From: Rhodeus uyekii
Taxonomy: Eukaryota; Chordata; Actinopteri; Cypriniformes; Acheilognathidae
Reading direction: 5' to 3'
Assembly: GCA_037043235.1 (NCBI GenBank)
Contig: JAWRVZ010000103.1
Coordinates: 2,209,001-2,273,000 of the forward strand
DNA: 64,000 bases
The notes below the pieces were generated by a model. The model saw only the letters and a list, made by a program, of their open reading frames with translations, ran no database searches and was not told the origin of the DNA. Below are positions 42,275 through 52,508 of this stretch, in pieces. Position numbers and translations under genes: made by a program. Every line of letters begins with the position of its first letter. The stretch's first letter is position 1.

Positions 42275-45059
42275 TACAGCAGAGCACTTGTGTTCCCCCA
42301 GTGCCGTAAATGATGCTGCGAAATCACAATTCACTTCCTGAAGATATGAGGTGATTGTCAATGTGTTTTTTCTATTCGTTTGTTTTATCTAAAGAGCAAC
42401 AGTAGTGATGACCGAGAACAGCATTGTCTGTACCTGTATTCGGACTGGGCGTGGCCTAACCCGGAAGTGGGCGGGTTGTCTTGAAATGGGCGGGGCTTTA
42501 ACCGGTATGTTATTTTGAATCGTGCAATTGATATGAGTTGATCAGAAATTGTTATATTTATTGCTGATTAGAAAACTATTTACATGACAGCATCAGCATT
42601 GAGCTTCAGATCAATGGTTTTGATCACAATAACAAACAAACTATATACAGAACAAGTTTTGCAACAATGAATACAACATATAAGATTGCAATTATGAAGA
42701 AATCATAATGAGCCAGCAGACGGTTAAAAAAAGAAAAAAAAAATTCCGACAGGCAGAGATGCAACGCTAGTCGCATTCTACCAAGCACCACGTCTGAACA
42801 AACCCCACGTTTACCAGAACTCTACTGGTTAATAAGTACTACAAACAAACCGAAAAAAAAAAAAACTGAAGCTGAAGAAACCCTAAACGTTAACGGAAAA
42901 GACCCGCGAACCTGAGTGACAGAGAGAGAAAGAGAGCTGTTCTCTTCTCAGTGTTCGGTGTGTGAGTGAGCAGAGCGGGACGCAGCAACTCTGTATATGT
43001 AGGGGAGGGGCGCTGTGACTAGCCTATCACAGAACGCAGACACAGTCAGCTACCCAATGAGGACTTTTATTCAATCCGAGCACAGATATTGACTCGTATG
43101 ATACTCGTATAATACTCGTACTCGGCAAAAGTGCTTTATCCGTACCGGATACTCGTTTCAGCTGAGTATCCGGCGAGTATCCTGCTCAACTCTAAGACAA
43201 ACCGCAATCCCAAAGGTTCTTTCGGTATAAAAAGGGATATTTGAGGTGTACAGGGTACTTTTTTCATTTTGTTACTACTGAAGGATTGCATGATTGTTAA
43301 ATATGTGTCTTTTTGTTTATTAATTATGACTTAAAGGTCAGTCAACCCAACTCTAAATTATCAAAGCTTCATCAATATTTCAACATATTTTTCCAAGTAG
43401 ATTCTTTTCGAGCTTAAATACGATACTAGCATCTGTCTCTGCAGTTGAGACAATATTGTAATTACTGACTCAGCAGTTTCACAACACTGTTACATTGTGA
43501 ATGCACAGAGAACAAGGACTTTCCTGTTATTCCCTTATTCAGAACTGAAGTAGGAGTCAAACAGTGATTGTCTGGGGCCAGTGAGGAGGAATGACAGTCA
43601 GCAGGAAGAGTTGTGACGAGTTCCCACGGAAAACGAGGACTTACAAACCCAAACACCTGCCGAGGTTCAGAATACTAAACATTGTAGAAACAAGTGAATT
43701 AATTCTGCCTAATTAATCTGTAATTGTCGCTGTCGTTGTCAGGGGCCACACCAAATGGCCAAAGACTAGGCTGACTGTAGCTGTCATTGCTGAGTGTGGA
43801 AGAAAGAAGGTGAGCACAGCTCGGCTTTAAATAGCACGTTGCAGTGCGGGAGTTAAGTTTACACCCATGGGAAACGCTTTCAGTGAACTAATGCGCACTG
43901 GTGCTGGGGGAAGGAGTGTTTCACTTTTCTCTCGAGATTCTGGTAAATACATGTTGAAAAGACTCAAAACAAACATGTTATGTCACCTATTCATAAACGA
44001 TGCTTATCTTATGTATTTCCACACATCTACATAACTTTTAAGCTCTGCAAAGCCATCTGCTCCGTGTCTCAAGCATCGTTTCAGATCTCTTTTAGAGATT
44101 CCTGTCGGTGAGCAGTTTTGTCTTGGTTAAATGAGAAAAGATGTGTAATGTGTAGTATCTAAGAGCTGGAGCAGTTCAAAACACAACGAAGAGCCGGTGA
44201 GGCGTTTTGGCAGATAAAATGATTCCCATTAAAAATGCATTTGCAGCTCAGCAAACAATTCTTATCAGGATTACCAGCCAATACGAATTTAGTTGGAATT
44301 CTATGTTGAATTTATAGCTGAAAATGTAGACTAAACATTGAATAATAAATTAGCCAATAATCAGTTGAATATGTATTATTCATTGCCTCGTATTGGGTTT
44401 AAAATGTTTAAAACAAACGCTGAAATACTGTCAGTTCAATACGCGTAAACTGCAGGTTGATTTCGTCATAATACTGTAGCTCCGTGGTGCTTTCAACACT
44501 TTGCTCTGTTTGTTTGCGCACACACCATAATGGCGCAGAAACATTGATGCAACAACACTCGAGGAGTGTCCAGAAAATTTGTTTAGCAAGCCATCGTTTT
44601 TGCAGTCCCATTTGGCGATGCACAGAAACGACAATAAAAACACATTTTGAGCGAACAAAAGCAATGACATGGCTTATTTCCATCATTTTAATTAATAGAA
44701 ACAAACTTTTCTTTGATTGACTCATTGAGATCAAACATTCACAGACTGTGGAAGGCCATCTTTGATTATCAAATCTGGTCTATATTCAAGCAAATCTTTG
44801 CATTCATTAAAGATGACATTTGTATAGACAAATAATAAAAACATTCGGTTTAATATGCATCTACAAATAAGATCAATGAGTGTAATCAGTCTCTCAGTGC
44901 GTTTCGAAGGAATAAAAAGAGGTGCTTCAAGCTGGACTACTGGAAATGGACGCTACCACAAAAGCATTGCTCTATTTGTTTCTCGGTTAACTTTCAGTAG
45001 TCATACATTAAATAAGGATTGAAACATGGAGTGAAAGCTCATTACAGATGAAGGTTACT
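42275..45059. other. Spacer between tenm2/Tc1 and cystm1
   Basis: No gene is recognised. The part near 45059 is presumably cystm1 3' UTR (minus strand). About 42395-43195 has repeat-like character, with internally repetitive actcgta/ccggatactcg words near 43080-43180 and GC-rich gggcgg motifs near 42450-42495, but I could not define its ends. Confidence 0.5.
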
Positions 45060-45166
45060 CTAAGTCAACATGTCCCAGAGACAGCAGCAGCACAGAGCCG
45101 TCCAGCATGCAGTTAAACACGCCTGGTCCCCGGAGTCTTCCCGTCTGCCCTGCTCCACAACATACA
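45060..45166 (-). CDS. cystm1: cystm1 coding exon 2 (CCCC module)
   Basis: The acceptor is cctccag|TGTATG and the stop TAG is the complement of 45060-45062. It is too short and Cys-rich to stand out as an open frame, but it matches the CYSTM tail (CLTACWTALCCCCLWDMLT) exactly in style. A variant ATTAAA poly(A) signal could be the complement of 44849-44854. Confidence 0.92.
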
Positions 45167-45632
45167 CTGGAGGAAAAACACACAACCCGTTAGTTCCCCA
45201 TCTAAACAAAACACATCATTACATAACTGTTGCAGAAACTATGAGCAACACGCGTTTCCACTAACTAGCTGTGTTTTGTGTAAATCTGTTGACCTCACTG
45301 TTACAGACGAGGAAATTAGAGTGAAACTCACCCAATGAAGCTATAAGAATCTTACCAGTGTTTTTAGGAGGTTCCCCATACATCGGGCCTCCATACTGTG
45401 GTTGTGGGTACCCCTGGTACCCTGGCTGGACCGGATATGGCCCAGGGCCAGGAGGGTAGTTTGGGTAACCAGGGTTGGGCTGGTCGGTATTGACGGGATA
45501 TCCTTGGTACGGCTGGGCAGGGTATCCCTGAGGAGGGAATCCCTGAGGAGGGTATCCGGGAGCCGTGGGAGGTGGGTATCCTGGAGCGGTGGGGCCGGGC
45601 CCCGTGTAGGGGGGAGGCTGCTCGTAATTCAT
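45060..45632 (-). CDS. cystm1: Cysteine-rich transmembrane module protein (CYSTM1), two coding exons
   Basis: This is a small membrane protein of the CYSTM family, which is thought to sit in membranes through its C-terminal Cys-rich segment. Its exact biochemical role is unknown. Exons 45356-45632 and 45060-45166 join by a GT/AG intron in phase 1 to give 127 residues. The N-terminal 90 residues are Pro/Gly/Tyr/Gln-rich (PPPYTGPG, repeated GYPPQG and GYP motifs). The second exon gives VYVVEQGRRED and then ACLTACWTALCCCCLWDMLT, the family signature, ending at the stop. The mammalian protein is about 97 residues; the extra length here is in the Pro-rich repeats. A splice acceptor 26 bases before the ATG points to an upstream non-coding exon. 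Confidence 0.93.
45356..45632 (-). CDS. cystm1: cystm1 coding exon 1
   Basis: It starts at the ATG (complement of 45630-45632). The sequence just upstream contains a cttccag acceptor at about 45659, so this is not the transcript's first exon. It encodes MNYEQPPPYTGPGPTAPGYP and further Tyr/Pro/Gly repeats, and ends ACTG|gtaaga. Confidence 0.92.
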
Positions 45633-45784
45633 CTAAACACCGGAACTGAGCTTGACACCTGGAAGAAAACAATTCATTACTTCCTGTGACAGTTTCAAAA
45701 GACAACACGTTTAAGATGCACCATATTGCACTTATCAAGTTAAAATTTACATTGTATTAACTAGCTTGCTTGTTTTTTAATACT

Positions 45785-46010
45785 ATTATTTTTAAATGAA
45801 TAGTTCACCTAAAAAAGAAAATCTTGTCATCATCTACTCACCCTCAAGTTGTTCCAAACCTGTATGCGTTTTGTTCTTCTGCTGAACACAAAAGAAGATG
45901 TTTTAAAGAAAGTTGGGAAACCCGTTGACGGCAGCCATTGACTGCCAGAGTGTTTTTGGAAGTCGATGGGGTCCATCAACAGATATGGTTGCTGAATAAA
46001 TGTTCATTTC
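45785..46010 (+). repeat. Abundant carp-type interspersed repeat
   Basis: It has the wording catctactcaccctcaagttg, gttccaaacctgtatgcg and aacacaaaagaagatg, typical of a high-copy cyprinid repeat. It lies upstream of cystm1's coding exon 1. Confidence 0.55.
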
Positions 46011-46355
46011 TTTATAAAACAAACTTACAGACTGTACACTTTTAATCAATAGTGTATATCAGATAAATATACATAATGTTCAAGAGATAAATAAAAGCAG
46101 GTAGACTAACCTATAGATGCATATTTACCCCATTTCCCCACATATAACCCGCAGACGCAGATAATCTGCACCCCCATATGGCCCGCGGGTTTGGGGGTTC
46201 CGTGTAAAAAATTGTCGGCATAACCCGCGCCCATAGATTATGTTATGATTAGGTTATGATAACGGTTCAGGCTCGGCACACAGTGCTTGTGCGCGAAATT
46301 CAAACCATAAGAAAACGTCTCCGGTTACTATCGTAACCTCCGTTCCCTGAGAGAG

Positions 46356-46520
46356 GCGGGAACGAGACGGTGCATGGAAAAGATGCATTTGGGACCCTCC
46401 CCTTCACGTAAATTTCTGAAACCTTATAGGATAACGCCAGTTGACAACTGGCCAATTGTCGCGCGATGCGCTCTGGCTGTCAGACAGTATAAATAGCATA
46501 AGCGCGGCACTTGCGTCAGA
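46356..46520. repeat. DIRS inverted terminal repeat, left
   Basis: Near-identical inverted match to 51464-51627. It includes the segment gcatggaaaagatgcatttg and ends at cttgcgtcaga. Confidence 0.9.
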
Positions 46521-46570
46521 ATCATGACTGAACACGGCACAGCTGGTCAAGCGACGAACACGGCGGACGT

Positions 46571-46681
46571 TGCACCGTCTCGTTCCCGCCTCTCTCAGGG
46601 AACGGAGGTTACGATAGTAACCGGAGACGTTCCCTTTCGAGGGCGGGAACGAGACGGTGCATGGAAAAGATGCATTTGGGA
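46571..46681. repeat. DIRS internal complementary region (circle-junction copy)
   Basis: The first 59 bases are the reverse complement of the left extreme end (46317-46375). The next 53 are the reverse complement of the right extreme end (51589-51641). They overlap at a GTT (46629-46631), complementary to the AAC at both borders. In DIRS elements this region is thought to template closure of the circular intermediate. Confidence 0.88.
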
Positions 46682-47060
46682 ACGGTGTTCAATCCCGCCG
46701 TGATTGAGACTTAGACCAGTCTGATACAGGGAAACATACACCAAACACAGCTCGTCCAATGGCAACGTCGCCACGTGTGCTCACTACTGATAGGTGCAGC
46801 TAAGCCAATGAAATCTTAGCTAAAGCTTGTCAAAATTTGCATATCAGCAGCATGAAAAATAGCAGGCTGCGTTATTACAGGGCAGACGTGACTATTCAGA
46901 AAGCATTAAAGCACAACTAGTGTGAGCGCATAGCGTCAACGGCAAAGCGGTGACCGTGAGCACATAAGCACAAACTACTGTACAGAAATCCCCAGCGTCA
47001 ACAGCACAGCGGTAACAACTGTATTTTGAGAAAAGTAGCAATATCCCAGGAATAATTGAT

Positions 47061-48995
47061 TCAATTACTCACCGAAAGCACTTGAGACGCCAAAGATGGA
47101 ACATCCAGTTTATAAAACCTGGCGAAGGTGTTCTGAGAAGACCAGCCAGCAGCAAAACAGATATCCTGTATTGACGTACCTCTAGACCAGGCCCACGATG
47201 AGGCAATAGCTCTCGTCGAGTGAGCTCTGATGTTGAGAGGGCATTCCTGTCCCTGATTCGCATAAGCCAAAGCAATAGCGTCCACTATCCAGTGAGAAAG
47301 CCTCTGTTTAGAGACAGCATTTCCTCTAGTAGCGCCACCATAGCACACAAAGAGCTGGTCCGACTGTCGGAATGTGGCGGATCGGTCCAAGTAAATACGC
47401 AAAGCCCTGACGGGGCAGATAGCCCTCTGAGCGCCGATGTCCTGTGAGGTTGACGGCTCTGAAGACAAGGCGAGCAGAGAAACTACTTGCGCTTTAAATG
47501 GAGTAGAGAGCGATTTTGGCACGAAGCCAGGTCTCGGCCGGAGAGTAACACTGCAGTCTCCGGGCCCGAAACGAATACAATCGTCACTCACTGAGAACGC
47601 ATGCAAGTCCCCAATGCGCTTAGCCGATGCCAGTGCGAGAAGCAGCGCCGTCTTCTGTGAAAGCTCCTTAATCGCGACCGATTCCAAGGGCTCGAACGGC
47701 GGCAGAGAGAGAGCTCTCAGAACCAACGCCAAATCCCACGGCGGAACCGATGGGGGGCGTGGGGGGTGTAATCTCCTCGCACCTCTGAGAAATCTGACCA
47801 TTAGTGGATGCCTCCCGATCGATTGCCCGTCGTCCGGTGAACGAAACGAGGCGACAGCGGCCACATAGACCTTTAGAGTAGACGGAACACTCCCGTCATC
47901 CAGCCGGAGCTGTAAAAACTGTAACACATCTGACACGGGACAGCTCACCGGGTCGATATTGTGCTCGTTGCACCATTTCACGAACACTCCCCATTTCAGG
48001 GAATAAAGGCGTCTCGTGGAAGGTGCACGAGACTCCGCGAGAGTCTCCAGCACACTAGAAGGTAGTGCGAGCTCTTCTAAGGCCCCTGAAGCGGCCACGC
48101 GTGCAGGCTCCACAGCTCGGGGCTGGGATGCCATATCTCGCCGCTCGCTTGAGACAGTAGATTCTTGCTGACGGGAATCCGCCACGGGGGGGCTGCCAGC
48201 AACTCTCGTAGGTCCGGGAACCAAGGCTGATTCGGCCAGTTCGGGGCGACTAGGATCACCGATGCTCTTTCCTCCCTTATTTTGCATAGGACTAAAGGCA
48301 GAATTTTTACCGGAGGAAACGCGTACAACCTGGCTCTCGGCCAACGCGATGTCAGAGCGTCCCCCGCTAGAGGGGCGTGCGACAGGGAGAAAAACAGCGG
48401 GCAGTGCGCGTTCTCGCTCGTCGCAAACAGATCCACTTCTGCCCTCCAGAAGCGATCCCAGATCATTTGCACCACCTTTCAGTGAAGCCTCCACTCTCCG
48501 TGAGGAATCCCGTTCCTCGAAAGCATGTCCGCTCCGCGGTTTAGTACACCCGGGATGTGCGAAGCTCTGATGGAGAGGAGATGTTGATCTGCCCACAGCA
48601 GGAGGCTCGTTGCCAGCTCGAACAGGGCCCTGGAGCGCACGCCGCCTTGGCGATTTATGTATGAAACCACGGACATGTTGTCGGTGCGAATCAACATATG
48701 CTGCTGTTCTATTTGCGGCAGGAAAGCCCTTAGGGCCAAACATACCGCTTTCAGCTCCAGGCGGTTGATATGCCACTCGCTCTGTGACTCCGACCATAGA
48801 CCGGAAGTCGGAACGCCCTCGCATGTTGCACCCCAACCTGAGCTCGACGCGTCTGTCGTCACTACGGTGCGTGTCGTCACCAGCCCAAGGGGAACCCCCT
48901 GGCTGAACATGTCCTGATTGGACCATGGTTCCAGAGCGCTGATGCAGCTGCGGGAGATCGTGATGCGCATGCGCCCCGCTGTCCACGCTCTCCAC
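47061..48995 (-). CDS. DIRS tyrosine recombinase (open frame)
   Basis: An open frame of 644 codons. Its first part overlaps the RNase H frame in another register, as is usual in DIRS elements, so the true start may be further in. The C-terminal half is the recombinase, which cuts and joins DNA through a tyrosine. The catalytic set is visible: Arg in ALASAKRIGDLHAF, His and Arg in IRAHSTRAIASSWAW, and Tyr in NTFARFYKLDV. An N-terminal core-binding type domain precedes them (STRRLYSLKWGVFVKWCNEH). No stop or frame break is seen. Confidence 0.88.
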   Translation of the reverse strand: MESVDSGAHAHHDLPQLHQRSGTMVQSGHVQPGGSPWAGDDTHRSDDRRVELRLGCNMRGRSDFRSMVGVTERVAYQPPGAESGMFGPKGFPAANRTAAYVDSHRQHVRGFIHKSPRRRALQGPVRAGNEPPAVGRSTSPLHQSFAHPGCTKPRSGHAFEERDSSRRVEASLKGGANDLGSLLEGRSGSVCDERERALPAVFLPVARPSSGGRSDIALAESQVVRVSSGKNSAFSPMQNKGGKSIGDPSRPELAESALVPGPTRVAGSPPVADSRQQESTVSSERRDMASQPRAVEPARVAASGALEELALPSSVLETLAESRAPSTRRLYSLKWGVFVKWCNEHNIDPVSCPVSDVLQFLQLRLDDGSVPSTLKVYVAAVASFRSPDDGQSIGRHPLMVRFLRGARRLHPPRPPSVPPWDLALVLRALSLPPFEPLESVAIKELSQKTALLLALASAKRIGDLHAFSVSDDCIRFGPGDCSVTLRPRPGFVPKSLSTPFKAQVVSLLALSSEPSTSQDIGAQRAICPVRALRIYLDRSATFRQSDQLFVCYGGATRGNAVSKQRLSHWIVDAIALAYANQGQECPLNIRAHSTRAIASSWAWSRGTSIQDICFAAGWSSQNTFARFYKLDVPSLASQVLSVSN

Positions 48996-50436
48996 GGGTC
49001 TTCAGCCACAACTGCAGTGGACGCATTCGCAGCAGACCAAGGTGGCACACTGAAGATGCTGACGCCATAAGACCGAGTAGCCTCTGAAAATCCCTCAGGG
49101 GAACAGACCGGTCCTGTCTGAAGCCACGCAGAGCCTAAGAGATGGTCTCTATGCGTTCCGGGGGGAGGCGGGCTCGCATCGCCACTGAGTCGAAGCACAC
49201 ACCTAGATATGTCATATACTGACTCGGGGTGAGCATGCTCTTCTGCATGTTCACTCGCAGGCCCAGTGACTCCAGATGATGAAGCAGCATGTCTGTATGT
49301 CTGATTAGCACCTCCCTTGTATGAGCTAGAATCAGCCAATCGTCCAGATAGTTTAGAATGCGCACTCCGCTCGCTCTGAGGGGGGAAAGTGCTGCATCCA
49401 CACATTTTGAGAACGTGCGCGGTGTTAAAAGTGCAACAGAGTGGGTTTCGAACCCGGGTCTCTCGCGTGAAAGGTATACGCAGTGTCCGCTATACCACAG
49501 CACACCCATTGCCAGCCCGAACGGGAGCACGGCATACTGGTATGCTGAGCCCTCGAACGCGAATCTCAGGAAACGCCTGTGGCGTGGCGCAATCTGAATA
49601 TGAAAATACGCATCTTTCAGATCTACGGACGCTAGCCAGTCCCCGGGACATACCTGTGCCAGTATCTGCCTCAGCGTTGCCATCTTGAACGCGCGTTTGT
49701 GGAGCGCGCGGTTGATGGGTCTCAGATCCAGAATCGGACGGAGCCCCCCATCTTTCTTGGGCACCACGAAATAGCGGCTGTAGAATCCGCTCTCTAGCTC
49801 GCTCGGAGGGACGCGCTCTATCGCTCCTTTCGCGAGCAGACTGTGAACTTCCTGTCTCAGAACAGGTGCGCTTTGAGGGAGCGCCAGAGACGGGACCACA
49901 CCAGTGAAACGGGGCGGTCTGCGTCTGAACTGAAGAGAATAACCGTGCTGAATTATTCCCAGCAACCAACCTGAGATGCCTGGAATGGCCCTCCAAGCTT
50001 CCAGGAAATGATGAAGCGGAGGGTAGGCTGCACGCTGCTCGACGAGTGTCGGGAGCGGCGGGGAAATGTCGGCTACTATTGAGGGAGCAAGTGCATACTG
50101 TGGCTCCGCGCCGCTCTGGGGCAGGGCAAGCGACACAACACTGACAGAATGAGGAAGAAACAACTCTTTTTGTGAACAAGCATTTGTTTTTATTATTGCA
50201 TCCACACAAACCGGGTTTAACACACACACATTGCAATCGTCGCCCATACGAACAGAGGGGACATAACGCACAACATGGTGTTTTGGGGGCGGCCCACCCG
50301 CGAGCTCTCTCTTCCTTTTGACGGGACCGTCAGGAAGATGGCTTGCCTGCGGGAGGCTGTGCGCCGTCATGACGGGGGGCCCCCCTGGGCGCGTGACGCC
50401 TCTTCCCGGGTCCCGCCCATTGCTTGCGTCGGACAT
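48479..50436 (-). pseudogene. DIRS reverse transcriptase/RNase H (broken)
   Basis: The RT part (49135-50436) has YFVVPKKDGGLRPILDLRPI, SVDLKDAYFHIQI, LPFGLA, the NYLDDWLI catalytic motif and LGLRVNMQKS. Three lesions are visible. An 81-base in-frame insertion follows LPFGLA (49429-49509). An in-frame TAG follows RIETIS (complement of 49135-49137), with homologous sequence (LRDFQRLLGLMASAS) continuing past it. A frame change near 48985-49000 lies before the RNase H part (VVTTDASSSGWG, LELKAVCLALRAF, IRTDNMSVVSYINRQGG), which ends at 48479. It is probably non-functional. Confidence 0.85.
49431..49503 (-). repeat. tRNA-Asp/Glu-like segment inside the DIRS RT frame
   Basis: A 73-base stretch with a Pol III A-box-like TGGTATAGCGG and a perfect B-box GGTTCGAAACC. 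The part CTTTCACGCGAGAGACC closely resembles the anticodon-loop/variable region of tRNA-Asp, but with TTC in place of GTC. The ends can pair as an imperfect acceptor stem, while the anticodon stem pairs poorly, so it is a pseudo-tRNA or SINE head, not a working tRNA. It is translated in frame as part of the RT ORF. Confidence 0.65.
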
Positions 50437-51431
50437 CCGGTTCCGGGCGAGAAGCCGCCGGAACTGCAGCCGCCGATTGCTGTGTCACCGGTCTGTGGGG
50501 GAGGCGCGGCGCCGACGCCGACCGCGCCCTTGAGGGCTGCTGGTACGCGCGCCTCGGCATCACGTGGCTCATCGCTTTCGCGCGCTTTTGCGCCTCGGAA
50601 AATTTTTCCATAACCGACTCGACTGCGCCATCAAAAAGGCCGGCGGCTGCAATTGGTGCGTTGAGGAGCATTTTCCGGTCTGAGTCCCTCGGGTCCGCCA
50701 GAGTTAGCCACAGGTGCACCACTAAAAAAACCCATAGAGCGGCCGATGGCTTGCGCGGACCGCTTGGTTGCCATGAGAGCGACGTTGTCGCTCTCAGGTC
50801 CCTCACATCCTCCGCGTCCATGCTGCCGGCGTCCAGCAATTGCACGGAAAAAAGGGGGGATCCCCTCCTAGCTCCAGCTTGCTGGCGGCTGGACTGGAGG
50901 AACCAGGAGTCCAGCTTACTTCTCGCGGGCTCCTGTGGAGCACTCCAGTCCAGGTCCAGCTCTCTAACTGCCCTCTCGAGGACCCTGACTAGCTCCTGCC
51001 GGAGGTCTAGAGGGCCCTCTGTGTCGAGGCACTCCGACGCCGCCCAGTCCCTGTCTGATGCAGCGAGGGATACTGAGTCCACGTCTCTGTCATCCTCGAC
51101 CGGGAGGAAGTCCGCGAAGAGAACTGGTGATTTGGGGGGACGGCAGAGGACGGCATGCTGCGTCGTCACCGTCACCCCGCGAGAGTGTGGGGGGGGGGAC
51201 CGCCAGCGGCTCGACGGCGGCAGCGGACCCCTTCCCCGCGATACTGCGCGCTATGTCCCTCCTGGATCTCAGCGCGCGCCCCGGCAGATCCCCGCAGTGC
51301 GCGCAGGAGGACTCCAGCAGGGCATCCTCGGCGTGGGCCAGACCCAGACAGACGACGCAGCACGCGTGAGTATCCGGCGGGTCAATGGGACCCGCGCAAC
51401 TTACCTTACATTTAGTTCCTGTTGATTCCAT
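50330..51431 (-). pseudogene. DIRS gag-like ORF1 (frameshifted)
   Basis: The first part (51090-51431) is a Cys-rich segment (CCVVCLGLAHAEDALLESSC, then CAHC), plausibly zinc-binding. The remainder (50330-51175) is in another frame and ends in a basic tail (RRKQWAGPGKRRH). The frame change coincides with a run of ten G on the plus strand near 51189-51198, suggesting a homopolymer indel or a sequencing error. Its end overlaps the start of the RT frame. Confidence 0.75.
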
Positions 51432-51463
51432 AACTGTTCATAAGTCCGTGTGAAGGAAATAAT

Positions 51464-51627
51464 CTGACGCAAGTGCCGCGCTTATGCTATTTATACTGTC
51501 TGACAGCCAGAGCGCATCGCGCGACAATTGGCCAGTTGTCAACTGGCGTTATCCTATAAGGTTTCAGAAATTTACGTGAAGGGGAGGGTCCCAAATGCAT
51601 CTTTTCCATGCACCGTCTCGTTCCCGC
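51464..51627. repeat. DIRS inverted terminal repeat, right (5' end of the element)
   Basis: Inverted partner of 46356-46520. On the minus strand it leads into the gag-like frame and contains tataaatagc, a TATA-like box that could drive transcription of the element. The same box is present in the left copy. Confidence 0.88.
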
Positions 51628-52023
51628 CCTCGAAAGGGAACAAACAAGTCAGAATCAGAAGAAAAAGAAAAAGCAGTGTCTCCCGCTGTGCAGCAGCTCG
51701 TCCCTTAAGAAGCGTTTCTACAGGTGTTGATGAGAAGAGAAGAGCCCGCCCTCATGCAGCACAGCCAATCACGTCGTCTTGCATGATTGGCAGGTCAGAC
51801 AGATCTGTCAGCGCCAGAGACAACAACCCTCACAAAAAAGAAAAACGAGAAAGAAAATAACGCAAAATACCCATTACATCCTTAGGGACATAAAAAATAT
51901 ATTGAAATATTATTACGTGTAAAAAATGTGTGATATAACCCACACCCTTATATAACCCGCACCCCCTGCGGGGTTTTTTAAAATCTGGTATAGCCCGCAG
52001 CTTATATGCGGGAAAATACGGTA

Positions 52024-52508
52024 CTATTACGATACGTAATCAGATTACTTTTCAAGTAACTAGTAAAGTAACGCATCACTTTAAATTTACAACTAAATAT
52101 CTAAGCTACTTTTTCAAATAAAAAAAAAGTTTGTTTTCCCAAAGTACGAATTGACCAATAAACTCGCCTTTGATCAATCAGTTCAACCATGAGCAAAAAC
52201 GACTTTAGATGTTTAGTTTTTATTGGTGAAGTGAGTGTTAAACTTTCTTCTTCTGTGATCCAGAACGGCAGCAGCTGAAAGGTTTGTTTGAGCTCGGCTG
52301 AACCTGCGTCAATCTGCATTTCTTTCAGTCTTTTTTCAATTTTGATGCAAAAGGGTGTTTATTTTTTAGTCCAGCCCCGATAAGAGAAAAAGTTTTCTAC
52401 TTTCTTCAAAAGTAACTTTTAAAAGAACTTAAAAAAACTTAACTTTTTAAAGAAGTACCGCAATATTGAAATGCGTTACTTTTCAAAGTAACTTTCCCCA
52501 ACACTGGA
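52024..52508 (+). repeat. Probable non-autonomous DNA repeat (aacactgg end)
   Basis: It has runs of gtaact/agtaac words (ttactttt, aagtaactag) and ends caaagtaactttccccaaca ctgg, a wording seen in common fish DNA repeats. Its left end is not defined; it abuts copy D. Confidence 0.4.

Larger units (their letters stand above)
46317..51641 (-). mobile_element. DIRS-type tyrosine-recombinase retrotransposon, about 5.3 kb
   Basis: On the minus strand the order is gag-like, reverse transcriptase/RNase H, then an overlapping tyrosine recombinase, which is the DIRS layout. The termini are inverted repeats of about 165 bases (46356-46520 and 51464-51627). An internal complementary region at 46571-46681 matches both extreme ends joined together. 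There is no target duplication; only an AAC is present at each border (46314-46316 and 51639-51641), as expected for recombinase-mediated insertion. It interrupts the older repeat at 46128-52021. Gag and RT/RNase H are broken and the recombinase frame is open, so this copy is young but probably not self-sufficient. Confidence 0.93.
46128..52021 (-). mobile_element. Palindrome-ended repeat family, copy D (split by the DIRS element)
   Basis: The outer ends are ccccatttccccacatataac and cttatatgcgggaaaatacgg, bordered by TA on both sides. Removing 46317-51641 leaves about 570 bases, matching copy C (34721-35266) in reverse. It is likely a short non-autonomous DNA element with TA target sites. 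Confidence 0.8.

Noticed and set aside
45402..45689. 95-codon plus-strand open frame
   Set aside because: It is the antisense shadow of the repetitive, GC-rich cystm1 exon.
50424..51425. 333-codon plus-strand open frame
   Set aside because: Antisense to the DIRS gag-like region and low-complexity in composition; no domain resemblance.
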